A program made the position numbers and the translations under genes. This document shows, piece after piece, positions 31,756 through 42,230 of a DNA stretch of 64,000 bases. The stretch is from contig JAACJK010000001.1 in the NCBI GenBank assembly GCA_013368325.1, forward strand, positions 558,001 to 622,000, read 5' to 3'. Under the pieces are notes generated by a model that was not told the DNA's origin, did no database searches, and saw nothing but the letters and a program-made list of their open reading frames with translations. The number at the start of each line of letters is the position of its first letter. The stretch's first letter is position 1. The stretch comes from Ephemerocybe angulata. Its lineage: Eukaryota > Basidiomycota > Agaricomycetes > Agaricales > Psathyrellaceae.

Positions 31756-33366
31756 ATGTCGTCGGTTGCACCCCAAAATCTATGTGAAGAGAACGGAAAT
31801 GTTGCGGCGCAAGAGCACCAAAGGCTCATTCAGCGCCGTGTTCTCGACCTACAAAGCGAAATTCGCGGTCTGGTCGACTTCCACAACACCCTCTCTCCCA
31901 TCAACCGTCTCCCCGCCGAAATCCTCTCCAGTATCTTCATCCAAGCCTCCTTCGAAACGCGAAAAGAAAGTCTCTCGTGGATTCGATTAACACATGTGTG
32001 CCGGCATTGGAGAGCTGTAGCATTGGAATGTGCTGCCCTGTGGTCTGACCTCTCCTTCGCCAATCTGAACTTTACAGAAGTCATGCTTTCCCGATCGAAG
32101 AATGCACCCCTGGCGGTCGAATACGACGCGCCGTACCCTCGAACCACACTCCAGAACTACGAGGTTCTCTCTAATATTCTCCGCCAAGGCCATCGCCTGC
32201 GCAGCCTAACTATCATGAACGACCGACCAAGGGGACTCGTTCTCCACCTCCGAAAAACGCTCTCGAGATGCATCGTGGCGCCTATCCTCGAGGAGCTTCG
32301 TCTGTGTTCCAGAGACGATAACTTTCTATGCCCTCCATTTCTATCAGGCGGAGCACCTTCGCTCAAGTACCTGCGAATATCCGGCTGTAAAATCGCTGAC
32401 TGGAGTTGCATTCCACTGGGTCCTGGATTGACAACATTGGACTTGGACCTCACCATCGCGGAACGGGGACGCCTGCCTTCTGGAAAAGAGCTTCTGGCTT
32501 CGCTCCGAAACATGCCCCTCCTCAAGAAATTGCGTCTCGCCCAGGTGGCACTTCCCGTAGACGGATACCCACCACTCCCCTCCGACCTGCGCCCACCAGT
32601 TGTGTGCGCCAATCTCCAAACCTTGGAGCTCGTTGCCTCTCCGAAGGCCATGTGCGACTTCTTCCGCATGGTCCGCCTCCCACTTCTCCGGGACATCAAC
32701 ATCACTTTCAACAATCGACACGGCTATACAACTGAAGTGATGGACAACTTCTTTAGCGCCCTCCATGTAATCTGGAGCGATGTGGCCGACGAAGGCTTCA
32801 AGGAACTTCGAATGGCTCGCGATGGACGCAACAGGAACAGCCTTTGGTTCGATTTCCATGGGCGTACTGGGGCATCGAGTAACGAACCCCATACCCTCCT
32901 CCTCGCCAACGTAACGCGCTCGAACGTCAAGCAAATCCTACCTATTCTACGACGCGGTTGGGAGGTCAGCAAATTGCAGGTTTTGGATGTGGATATGGAC
33001 AATGTGGTGGAAGACACGGACTGGATCCTTCGCTTCGCCGACCTCCCAAAGCTTCAAGACGTCACTGTTGTCGACTGTGGCCCGGTCATGCAGTTTGCAG
33101 CAGCAATGAAACAATTGGCGTTGGCGGTGGCCGCAAATCCTGGAATTTCGTCCTTTCCTGCACTCGAACGCATCACGATTGAAGAAGCTCACCTTTCTTC
33201 GAGGTTATTGCGTAGCTTGACTGAGGCGTTGCAGGCGCGGTCGAAGCATGGGGACCCTGCTTTGAAGGTCTATATCACCGACTGCGAAGATATGAACGAG
33301 AAAGCCTTCGAAGCTTTTATGAAGGAACTTCCTGATGTCGAGGTCGTCTGGGATGGACGCTCATGA
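31756..33366 (+). CDS. F-box/LRR protein, subfamily 2
   Basis: Single exon, 536 residues from the first ATG in frame (31756, 'MSSVAPQNLCEEN'). Order: leader helix 'RRVLDLQSEIRGLVDFHNTL', F-box 'NRLPAEILSSIFIQASFE', 'RLTHVCRHWRAVALEC', 'LWSDLSFANLNFTEVML', the 'RSKNAPLAV' segment, LRR-like strands ('LKYLRISGCKIADWSCIPL', 'LKKLRLAQVALP', 'LQTLELVASPKAMC') and the terminal 'LPDVEVVWDGRS'. Uninterrupted. Probably an SCF adaptor of unknown target. Confidence 0.87.
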   Translation: MSSVAPQNLCEENGNVAAQEHQRLIQRRVLDLQSEIRGLVDFHNTLSPINRLPAEILSSIFIQASFETRKESLSWIRLTHVCRHWRAVALECAALWSDLSFANLNFTEVMLSRSKNAPLAVEYDAPYPRTTLQNYEVLSNILRQGHRLRSLTIMNDRPRGLVLHLRKTLSRCIVAPILEELRLCSRDDNFLCPPFLSGGAPSLKYLRISGCKIADWSCIPLGPGLTTLDLDLTIAERGRLPSGKELLASLRNMPLLKKLRLAQVALPVDGYPPLPSDLRPPVVCANLQTLELVASPKAMCDFFRMVRLPLLRDINITFNNRHGYTTEVMDNFFSALHVIWSDVADEGFKELRMARDGRNRNSLWFDFHGRTGASSNEPHTLLLANVTRSNVKQILPILRRGWEVSKLQVLDVDMDNVVEDTDWILRFADLPKLQDVTVVDCGPVMQFAAAMKQLALAVAANPGISSFPALERITIEEAHLSSRLLRSLTEALQARSKHGDPALKVYITDCEDMNEKAFEAFMKELPDVEVVWDGRS

Positions 33367-35949
33367 GGAGCACGTCGTGGATTCGGACGGCACAAATCGA
33401 GTGCCGAATGCTGGGAGGATAGGATGCAGGGCCATGCCCTGTTTCCCTCTGTCCCTCTCTCATATTCTAATTCATTGACAATGTACCTCACATATAACTA
33501 TCAACCGTAATTTATACCATATTTGATTACTCGCTTTTGCCTTTTCTTAATCTACCCAATGGCATCGCATCCAGGATCTTCCTCTGTGGACTGTGAGCCG
33601 CTACGCCGGGAAGCAGCTCCTCCATCAAGACTGGTCAAATGTGTATCGAATGGGATAGCACCTCAACTCGCGATTTGGGTTCGAAGCACCGATGTGCCCG
33701 ACGAGCAGCTTGAGGTCCCCACAATTAAATAACAACAATTACCCCACAATTACCGTTCTAGCCGAGGTAGAATTTCGAACGCACGAGAGGAGACAGTGGT
33801 TAGGAGTGTAGCACCGCAGAGTTCTTTCGAAGTGGACTCGGAATTGCCAAGGATCATCGTTCTGACACTGCCAAGTAGGCTACTTATCCCACTAACAAGT
33901 TAGGGATATCAGAGAACCAAGGCACCCATGATGAATCTGAGGTCATCTGGACCACTTGCTTACGCGGTCACGGTCGCCGCCCAAGTTTGGAAGGCTGACA
34001 GCGCGCGGGCGCTTAGCGACTCGGAAGCATTATCATTCTTGACCTCTGACCGCCATGTTCCGTATCCAGACCCGATGCCTTCCACGTTCGTTGGGGCGAC
34101 ACACTGTCGTCGCACCCTCAACATTTATGTTTGTATAATAAAGGATTCCTCCTCGGAGTCCTCGTGCGCTTGCGGCTTCGTTGCGAACTGGGCTGTGTGC
34201 CCTAAAAGTCGAAAAAGACTTTCTAGTGCTCGCTTGTTCCTTGGGAAGGGGCCAACGATATGGCTTGTACTTACACAGAACACTCGAGGATCCCCTCTCT
34301 CAATCCCAGAAATCGTCTCCGTCGATTCAATGCCCAGGCATCTCCTCAAGAACACGTCGCATACGAACAGTTCTGTTCTGCTTATGCAAGGTGGCGTCGC
34401 GTTCATTCTTGATTCTCCTCCAGGATCCGATGGCTTTCTCTGACCGAATTCTTTCGTTTCTAGTTGGTTTCCAGGGTAGAGGTACCGCAAGCCGTCTCCA
34501 TCGCTTTCTGACTCACCAGGGCCAGTGCTGTGAGACGTCCATCCCTCGACTCGGAGCATGTGGCACTGAAGAATGCGTCTGAGGCCGCCTTTGATAACGG
34601 GCTCGCTACCGAATTCAAGCTCAGCCTCTACTCTAACGTGCTTCCCGGGTTGACTGTAATCTTATCGCGAAGCTCCTACTCCTCGGTTTGAACGGGCTTT
34701 CCGTGGGCCTGTAAGTAGGGAGCTTCATGTGATGAGGTGATATGGGAGGGAGTGATGGTATGGTCCATTTGCATATCCCTTTCCATTGGAGTGTATCTTC
34801 TATCCATCCAGAAGGCTTCGCGGTGAGGAATGCGTCGCTACATGTTGTCTGTTGTGACATGAGGCTGGGTGCTCACTTGACTGCACAGGCTACGGGTAAG
34901 TTATCTCGAGGTTGACCGCTGTGGTCGTGGCTGGAAGCCAGAAGACACGAACGCACCGCTCTCCCGATGCAACTCCCCCAGTTCTGCGAATCTCTGAGCA
35001 TCGAACAAGGCCAGAACCTCGCTCCAAGGCGGTCTCTACTCCCTTCTAGCGTATCCGTTGTCTGTCCCTCATACCCTTGCTCCACCAACCTGAAGATATC
35101 CTAGCATGCCGAAGAAGCTATACCACTTGACGGTGTCGGTAATACCGGTTAGTATTATGCTGGTGCGAGGAACCTCGAAGCAGAGGAGGCGCTTCCTCGC
35201 CACTTCTATGTGTGATGGTAGGTGCCCCTGCCTGGCTTCTTGGGATCAGAACCATGCGGCTGACAGTCAATCCGCCAGGACTTCCTCAGACTTCCCCCCG
35301 TACGACCAGTCGCGATGCGATACACAGAGACTGCTCGGGATCACCTGTTCGAAAGATCGCAGAATGAGCGCACAGACGTCGTTCACATCTCCAAGTAAGA
35401 TATGGCTCCAAATCCCCCTCCAGCTGTACACGGCACACACCACTCTGGTCTTACCTGGGGATACTACTCAATCTGACTTGACCTGAGAAGTCATGGACCT
35501 TTCAACGAACCCCAATTACAGATAGCGCGATGTCCATGGCAACTTGGTAATTCTTAGAAAGGATATCGCCTTTCACGGATTCTCGCCTGCATTCTAATTT
35601 TAAGATCCCGGGACGGGTGGTGCAGCGGCTGAAGACGTCGGGGAGAGGCCCACAGAACAGCAACGAAAAGGGCACTGCTCACATGGACCGGTGACTCCGC
35701 CTCATGGACGAGCTTGGAAGGCGAATTGCTATCGGAGCATAACCCTATAGAACGCAGCTGGAGTCCCGCTGTAGCTGGGATGAAGCAGAGAAGCTCGCAG
35801 ACGCCATGCAGAAATGGAGAGCCAAACAAAGGTAAAGCCGTTCTTACCATTTCATTTCAACCAGCGTTCGTATAAAGCCTGGGTTCTGCTTACCTTCTTT
35901 TCTTTCTTCACAATTCAGCTGGTGCTGCCACTTCCTCTCGTTTCTCAAC
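33367..35949. other. Gene-poor interval with decayed and repeated sequence
   Basis: 2.6 kb without a supportable gene. Short open frames here lack splice-consistent extensions or family features. A stretch at 34255-34612 is an inverted copy of sequence at 42266-42540 (listed separately). The last 150 bp should hold the DUF1996 promoter. Confidence 0.4.
34255..34612 (-). repeat. Dispersed inverted repeat, copy 1
   Basis: The reverse complement closely matches 42266-42540. Shared stretches include CCCGTTATCAAAG, GTCGAGGGATGGA-like sequence, GAAACCAACTAGAAACGAAA, GAATTCGGTCAG and AGCAGAACAGAACT. No gene, terminal repeats or target duplication could be defined. It may be a fragment of a non-autonomous element or of a decayed gene family. 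Confidence 0.6.
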
Positions 35950-38368
35950 ATGTTTTTTCCAAGGTCGCTCGCCTTGACCGCCCTGGCCGCCTCTGCGAAT
36001 GGCTACTGGCTCATGGGCATCGGTGAGTGCTGTATTATACCCTTGCCTCGAGGTATCTCTAAATCAGCTTCAATAGAGGATTTTATCACGACCGAACGAC
36101 TCGACCCAGTTGTAACGCCCGGAAAAGTGTCAGGGCACGTCCACTCTGGTATGTCGACATTGCTCATTGTCTCCGCGATCGCGTCGACTGACCGCAACAG
36201 TTCTGGGCGGGAGCAATTTCCGAATGTCGGTCGATACAGCGTCTCTTCGACAGAGCGCGTGTACTTCAGTGCCGATACCTCAGGACAAATCGGCGTATTG
36301 GTTCCCTGTGCGTCTGATGTCGTATTCTATTCATCGCAGCCTGGCTGACCAAGTTGGAACCAAAGCATCTCTATTTCTAGTGAGCATTCCGAAGTAACCG
36401 CCTCCCAAAGGTTGGACATCAAGTAACGATGGGTCATTCTAGCTGGGGTAATGGAAGCGTTACGAGTGCTGAAGGCGGAGCCGTCATGTATGTCTTTTCG
36501 CCCCATGCACTCCGCGGTCGTGCCTAGCCTAACTGTTCATCTAGCTGTGCGTCAAACGCCGAACACCGAAACTAAATATTGATACTTCGACAGACTATCT
36601 CTACAGCGACAAACCCGGAACGACGACTGCCTTTCCCGACGACGTACTTTGCGTTCCTTTCGTCGTTTTCATTCAGCAGCTGACCAGCATATTTTTTATG
36701 ATCTATAATAGTTCAGGATGGTTAGCGGTATGTGGACTTGTTCCCTAGTAATGCTACTGAGTGTTTGATCAACAGTCACCTTATTCTAGGGAACCCCGCG
36801 CTTCGTAGCTACGACCCAACAAGCTTTGCCCAGCAAGCCGTGACGTACCTATGCCTCAACTTCAAAGGAACAAGTACGAGGCATAACGAGTTGCCTGCAA
36901 GACAATGCCCGGACGGTATTCGAGCCCAAATCGTAAGTAAGCTTCCCAAATTCGATCTCAGCGACGACCGACCAACCGATTGACTGACTAACCTGCACTT
37001 AAGAATTTCCCGAGCTGCTGGGACGGCAAGGTAAGCCTTTAACTCCTTCATATTAGCACTTGTTTCTGATCATCCATTTATTTAGAACGTCGACTCTGCA
37101 GATCACAAGTCGCATGTATCGTTCCCGAGTGGTGGGCCTGATAGCGGAACGTGCAGCGATCCCAAGTTTCCTGTCACTATTCCGCGGATCTTCCTCGAGG
37201 TACGAGCTCATCCCCTCCCAGTTCTGTTTCAGCTTTGGCTCGAACTGAGTTTATGTTTGTGCGTGGTAGATTTATTGGAACACGGTGGCGTTTGATAGTG
37301 TTCGAAACAAGGCTATGAACACTAGTCAGCCTTTCGTGTACGATTGTTCGATTTCACGAAATAGGCATTGCCTAACCGTCTTTTAGATTCGCGCATGGAG
37401 ACCCAACCGGCTATGGGTACCACGCAGGTTGGTCTCACGCCCATACTCATCTCCGTTTCTCTATCAGCTAACCGCGATCCTTTAGACTACGTCAATGGAT
37501 GGGACAAGGGCGTCTTGCAAAAAGCTGTCGACAACTGCCATTGCAATCCTTACGGCGACGTGAGTAGCACAGCTTGTTCCAAGCTTCATTCATGTTTATT
37601 TAACACGCCTATGCCTACGTATAGCCAACCTGTTGCGTGAACCAAGGCATATTCTCAATGAACCACGACAAAACATGCCGCATCACCAAATCCATCGACG
37701 AGCAAAGTCAGTCCAAGTTCCAGTTTCATACCCACCCTATCCTCAACTCACATATCCTCCAAACCACAGCCATCGGGACCCTCCCCAAACTCCCAGGCAA
37801 CAACCCAATCATCGCCCAAGGCCTCGCCACACCCCAGCCCGACAACGTCACCCCACCCCTCATCGCCCCCGTCTACGCATACGAAGGCGAGAAACCCTCC
37901 GTTACCGGAAAAGTCGTCTCTGCAGCGTCGACTTCGAAGCCCACTGCCTCCGCGGCCTCTCTACCATCCAGTTCCAGTTCCACTACCACTTCTACCCCTG
38001 TGGCTACGACTACGGTGGCTTCGGTGTTGGAGACCGCTGCTGCTACTAACTCCCCTCCGGCTCCTGCGTCGAAGCCTGTCGCCGCTGGCGTAATTAGTAT
38101 CCCTACCATACCGGCGATCGTTATCCCCAAGGTTCCGGGACCGGGGCCTACCAAGGGCAAGGGACCTGCTTCCACCCCAGTGGCGGAGAGGCGATCGAAC
38201 GCGGATTTCGCTGCACATGAGGCACAGGATGCGGTGGAGGAAGAGAGCGATGAGAAGGTTCTGGGAGTGCAGAAGGAGAGGCTGGTGAAGGTTAGGAGGG
38301 GCGTTCACCATCACCATCGCCAGGCGTTTAGCCATGATGGGGCCGCGCGTGGGGCGGTTCGTGGATGA
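35950..38368 (+). CDS. DUF1996 secreted protein, 16 exons including a 2-nt microexon
   Basis: Secreted fungal protein of the DUF1996 family; biochemical role unknown. Signal peptide at the start ('MFFPRSLALTALAASANG'). Exons: 35950..36022, 36077..36148, 36201..36307, 36366..36379, 36443..36487, 36545..36546, 36594..36643, 36712..36727, 36790..36932, 37004..37030, 37086..37199, 37270..37337, 37387..37427, 37486..37559, 37625..37706, 37770..38368 (508 residues). Domain hallmarks run through to 'LPKLPGNNP': 'TERLDPVVTPGKVSGHVHS', 'VLGGSNFR', 'YWFP|HLYFYW', 'GGAV', 'YYLYSDKPGTTTAFPDDFRM', 'RHNELPARQCPDGIRAQINF', 'CWDGK', 'DHKSHVSFPSGGPDSGTCS', 'GWDKGVLQ', 'CHCNPYGDPTCC'. The last 200 residues are Ser/Thr/Pro-rich, as in cell-wall-associated proteins. 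Confidence 0.93.
36545..36546 (+). other. Two-nucleotide microexon of the DUF1996 gene
   Basis: CT, flanked by intron 36488..36544 (GTATGT...CCTAAC...TAG) and intron 36547..36593 (GTGCGT...ACTAAAT...CAG). Skipping it shifts the frame. Including it gives AT|C T|AC, Ile-Tyr, and restores the conserved 'YYLYSDKPG' stretch. Confidence 0.75.
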
Positions 38369-39096
38369 AGGATCGCGGGTGTGAGGATCTTGGGGTCCCT
38401 CCTAGGCTTCTTTTTGGTTAAGCTCAAAACCTCAGCGCGCAAGGTTCCTTTTTGGTTCTCTTTTCTTTCTTCTTCATGCGATTCAGTCGCCAATCCATCG
38501 CCACTTTGAACTTTCGACTTTCGACTTTCGCTACCTTCTTCTTGATTGTTCTTGTCGTCCTTGCACATTCTTTTGTCTGTTAAGTTAAATAGATAGCCCC
38601 ACGTCCTGTAGATAGAACTTTTCTATCGAAGCCTTTGAGAGGCTTTCGATTCTGGCAGTCCCCACTGATCCCTCTCTTGCATTTCATTTGGAATTCTCCC
38701 TTCTGAGTCTTCGTAGTTTATTTCTTCTGCTGTCCATCTCCTTGCTCTTTTTCGTACTACTTCTCACATCCTTTGGTGTGTCCCCCACTCTGAACTTTCC
38801 CCTCATGGATCTTGGTATTCCGCCATCCTTACTTCGTTCTCACTCTCGGTTGAACCTTGATTATTGTTGTATATATACAGTTTCGGTCCTCAAAACATGA
38901 ATTCTTGCTGGCCACACGTACACCAAGCTTACCGTTTGGCTCTTTGCTGTCTTCAACGACAACGTCGTCGTATGACCGAACGTTTGCGCATCAAAGGTCA
39001 AAGCAATCCACATGGCGCTAAGCGCCGTGGTAATTTCCCAGGGTTTGATATTCAACTCCGCCTCAGGGGCTTTGACCCGGGTTGTCCAGATCCGCG
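38369..39096. other. Intergenic region between DUF1996 and MINDY genes
   Basis: T-rich stretch with no supportable gene; presumed 3' flank of DUF1996 and promoter of the deubiquitinase gene. Confidence 0.35.
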
Positions 39097-40590
39097 ATGT
39101 CAGAACCAGAGGCGCCAACCATCCAGTCGAGCGCAGCCGAAGTCTGGGGGCTGAAAGAGATAAGATATGGGCCGAAAGACGACAAGAAGACGTACAAGGT
39201 CATCACACAGAACTTCAATGGGTACGCAGGATCCGACTTCCTTCAGCTCAGTGCTTCTCACGCGAACGTTCGAATCTGACGGGGTACCGTCGTTTGCAGG
39301 CCATGCTCGTTCATAGCAATATGTGGGTTGTTTGCTGCTGGTGGGCGGTTAGATGGGAGGATGCTGAAATAATGGTCTCGGAAGGAAGGCAATATCCTTA
39401 TCCTTCGCGGCGACATCGTCATTGAACCCCGGGAACGCAAGTCGGTGTCCTACGAGTTCCTCTCACAGCTCGTCGCGGAGTCCCTACTCCTTCGTTCACC
39501 CGAAGTCGATATCTCAGATGCTCTGAGCATCATGCCCCTCACACAAAGTGCGTCCCCACTCCTACTACACCATCCATGTCCTCCAACTTACCTCCAACTC
39601 CTCCTTAAACGCGAAGGGGGCATGGACTTGAACCCCGTCTTCACCTCCCCAACCGCGTTCCGTCCTGGGGGATCAGGCGGCGAACTCAAGCTCTTCCAAC
39701 ACGTCGGGATCAAGCTCGTGCACGGATGGCTCGTCGACCCCGGCAGCCAAGAAGCCACCGCGCTCGAGCGCTCGCCCGACTACGACGCCGCTGCCGCGCT
39801 CATCGCCGAGGTCGACCACTTCACCCACGGGCAGTTCGTCGTCGAGGAGAACCCGTTCGAGGACGAGGGGGAGGCTCAGGCCAACGCGGCATCTCCGTCC
39901 TCGTCGTCGAGTGCAGGCCCCTCATCTTCGTCGGGGGCTGCGGCCGGCCTCTCGCAAGAACAGCAGGGCAAGGTCGCGGATGCAATTGCCGTGCGCGAGT
40001 TCCTGCAGCATACGCAGTCGCAGCTTACGTACCACGGGCTCTTCCAACTCGCCTCCACGCTCGAGCCAGGCGAGCTGGTAGCGCTCTTCCGCAACTCCCA
40101 CCTCTCGGTCCTCTTGAAGGTAGGGGAGGATAGCGCTGAGGGCGTTGGCGCGGGGCTGTATACGCTTGTGACGGACCAGGTGTTTATTAAGGAGCCGTCG
40201 GTGGTGTGGGAGCGGCTGGAGGATGTGGATGGGGGGTGGAGCACGTTTGTGGATAGCGAGTTTGTGAGGGCGAGTCCGGCGGGGGGAGATTTTGCGGGGC
40301 AGACGGCGGAGGATACGTTGAGGGCGATGGAGGTGCTGGAGCAGCAGTTTCAGGATATGGATATGGGAGATGCGTCTGCTGAGTGAGTTTCTATTTATCT
40401 TGGGTTTGGGACGTGCTGACATTGTGGTATTAGCCATGAGCTTGCGAGACAGCTGCAGGCGGAGGAAGAGTACCATGCGCGCCAGGCGCAGGAAGCGTAC
40501 CTCAAGAAGCAGAAACGGCTCAACTCGATGAGGGCTGAGGCGCAGCCTAAGCCGCAGAAGAAGAAGTCGAGAGATTGTATTGTTATGTAG
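39097..40590 (+). CDS. MINDY-family Lys48-type deubiquitinase
   Basis: Cysteine protease of the MINDY (FAM63) family, which trims Lys48-linked ubiquitin chains. Exons 39097..39221, 39300..39322 (23 nt), 39389..39547, 39617..40382, 40434..40590 give 409 residues. Catalytic features: 'TQNFNGPCSF' with the oxyanion Gln and nucleophile Cys near residue 44, 'ELKLFQHVGIKLVHGWLVDP', 'SPDYDAAAALI', the catalytic His near 264 in 'LFRNSHLSVLL', and 'YTLVTDQVFIKEPSVVWERL'. The C-terminal helix 'DHELARQLQAEEEYHARQ' fits a ubiquitin-interacting MIU motif. The protein ends in 'DCIVM', a CaaX box that would allow prenylation and membrane attachment. A Ser-rich loop (about residues 195-215) is inserted in the catalytic domain. 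Confidence 0.93.
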
Positions 40591-40744
40591 ACTGCAGCTC
40601 CTCATATCTTGAATACCCGTGCGTAGAGACTTGTGACTTTATTTATATTGCTGGAGCTACCTCCAATCTTTTCCTTGGAATGTCCCCCCTGCTGGAGGCT
40701 TGAGGCGTGCTAAGCTATTGAGTGAGGCTCGTGCTGGTCCACTT

Positions 40745-42200
40745 ACCAAGGCCTATTGCGTGCTCACTCCCTCACTTTAGGTGAACGAAAGTTGTTCGAC
40801 GAGTCAAAAGGACGCATTAGTGGTATGCAGAAATGAATACAGTGACGGAATATATAATAGTACAAAGAAAAGGTGCGCCTCCAGCATTACTGAAATACTC
40901 GAAGATCATGGGGATTCAGGAAAGTCAAAAGCCCACGAATTTGAACTTATATTCACGCGTACTGCACTCAATTCCGAGTAAGAACTTGAAAAGGACCAAT
41001 CTCAGGCTCGATCTGAGCCCCGAATGTATCGCAAGCGAAAACCGACATGGTCCTCAATGTTTCCTCGCGAACCTTCCTAGTTTTATCATAGACGAATTCA
41101 CACCCCTTCTGCAGAACTGCAGCGTATCCTCTGTGGAATGCCTGTGGGCTCTGGGTGTAAATGTATCCAGCCGTCACCAGTCTCTAATGAACAAAATTCA
41201 GTTAGCATCCATCATGTCTAATGCGTTGTAAAATGCGAAGACGAACCTCTATAGCGTTGATAACCCAAACTCGACAATCTACCGTGATGGGAACGCCTTT
41301 GAGGAGCCTGTCCACCCTAGCACGGTCCACAGGGATGCTCGTAGACCCCCCACTCAGCTTTCCGAGACACAGAACTCCTAGAAGCCGAGGAGTTCTGGCC
41401 GAAAGATCCTTGGACTCATACCTCCACGGGCTATTGCTGAGGTTGACAGCATGATAGATGGTACTGTTCACGATTTTGGGCGAAGCGCCTGACTCGTCGA
41501 AAACCCCAATTACCGGGTTCTTAGGGCAGATGAGGATAGATAAATGGTAGTCTTGACTGTGCTGGGGGTTGGGCTTCGAGTAGTATGCAACGTAGACTCT
41601 GTCTGAGGAGGGCATTGTGGACGGTGGTTCTGCTCGTCGACTTGAGGGGCTGGGGGGATTGGGTACGACAAACCAGCACTCGGAGGGGTCAGTTTTATAG
41701 GGATTGGATTGTATACTGTGGCCCAAGTTAAAACGTCTGCACGCGTCTCTACAATGAAGGGCCACCATTCGCAAGGCTACAAAGCGTGCCGATCCTGACA
41801 ATGGCTGCCTATTCCACGAGCGGTCGCAGCTTGGACAATGCCCAGTGGCATTCTTCGTTTATTTTTGAGATCTTTTGAGCATAAATGAGCAACGAGAGTG
41901 CATTGTTGAAGTTCAACTCCCCGTAGGGACAGATGATGCGCTAAGCGCTGGACTAAGCGCGTGCTTTGAAGAACCTCGCTGGTTGATTTGCAAAGCCCAT
42001 CATAATCCATTGTGCTTCTGTATTGTTTTCAAGTTGCGTGGAGCCATACCTTACTGTTATGAGCATTGCCCTTGCCTCAGCAATCGGAGTACTGCTCCGA
42101 AGCATCTAACCCCAAATTTCATGACTCAACCTCACACTTGCCTCACACCTTTTCAATTTGTTTTCAATCTCTTCGAGCATCCCTTGCATAGTACGTTATT
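40745..42200. repeat. Segmental duplication, copy 1 (direct repeat)
   Basis: Matches 47366-49130 in the same orientation, starting at GCGTGCTCACTCC and ending near TCTTCGAGCATCCCTTG. Noncoding flanks are conserved as well as the gene inside (TGACGGAATATATAATAGT, GCTAAGCGCTGGACTAAGCGC). Copy 2 has about 300 extra bases near 48730-49032. Confidence 0.85.
40968..41615 (-). CDS. Small two-exon unknown protein, duplicated copy 1
   Basis: Exons 41615..41247 and 41183..40968 (intron 63 bp, phase 0) encode 194 residues. The protein begins 'MPSSDRVYVAYYSKPNPQH', then 'DYHLSILICPKNPVIGVFDE', 'YHAVNLSNSPWRYESKD', 'LLGVLCLGKLSGG', 'VDRLLKGVPIT', 'DCRVWVINAIERLVTAGYI' and a tail with 'FACDTFGAQI'. It resembles a fungal family in which a 'HW/HAVN'-type His and a 'C..WV..AI' Cys are the conserved points; I cannot name it with confidence. 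No signal peptide or membrane segment. The intact second copy at 47610 differs at few positions, so both are probably expressed or recently duplicated. Confidence 0.75.
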
Positions 42201-42230
42201 ACTCCACGAAAGACCGCTGAGGCCGAGGAG

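Noticed and set aside
33928..34560. Open frames on both strands as a real gene
   Set aside because: Part of the span is a dispersed repeat and the frames have no splice-consistent continuation.
38290..38330. His-rich metal-binding motif at the DUF1996 C-terminus
   Set aside because: A few adjacent His residues in a low-complexity tail; not enough to claim a metal site.
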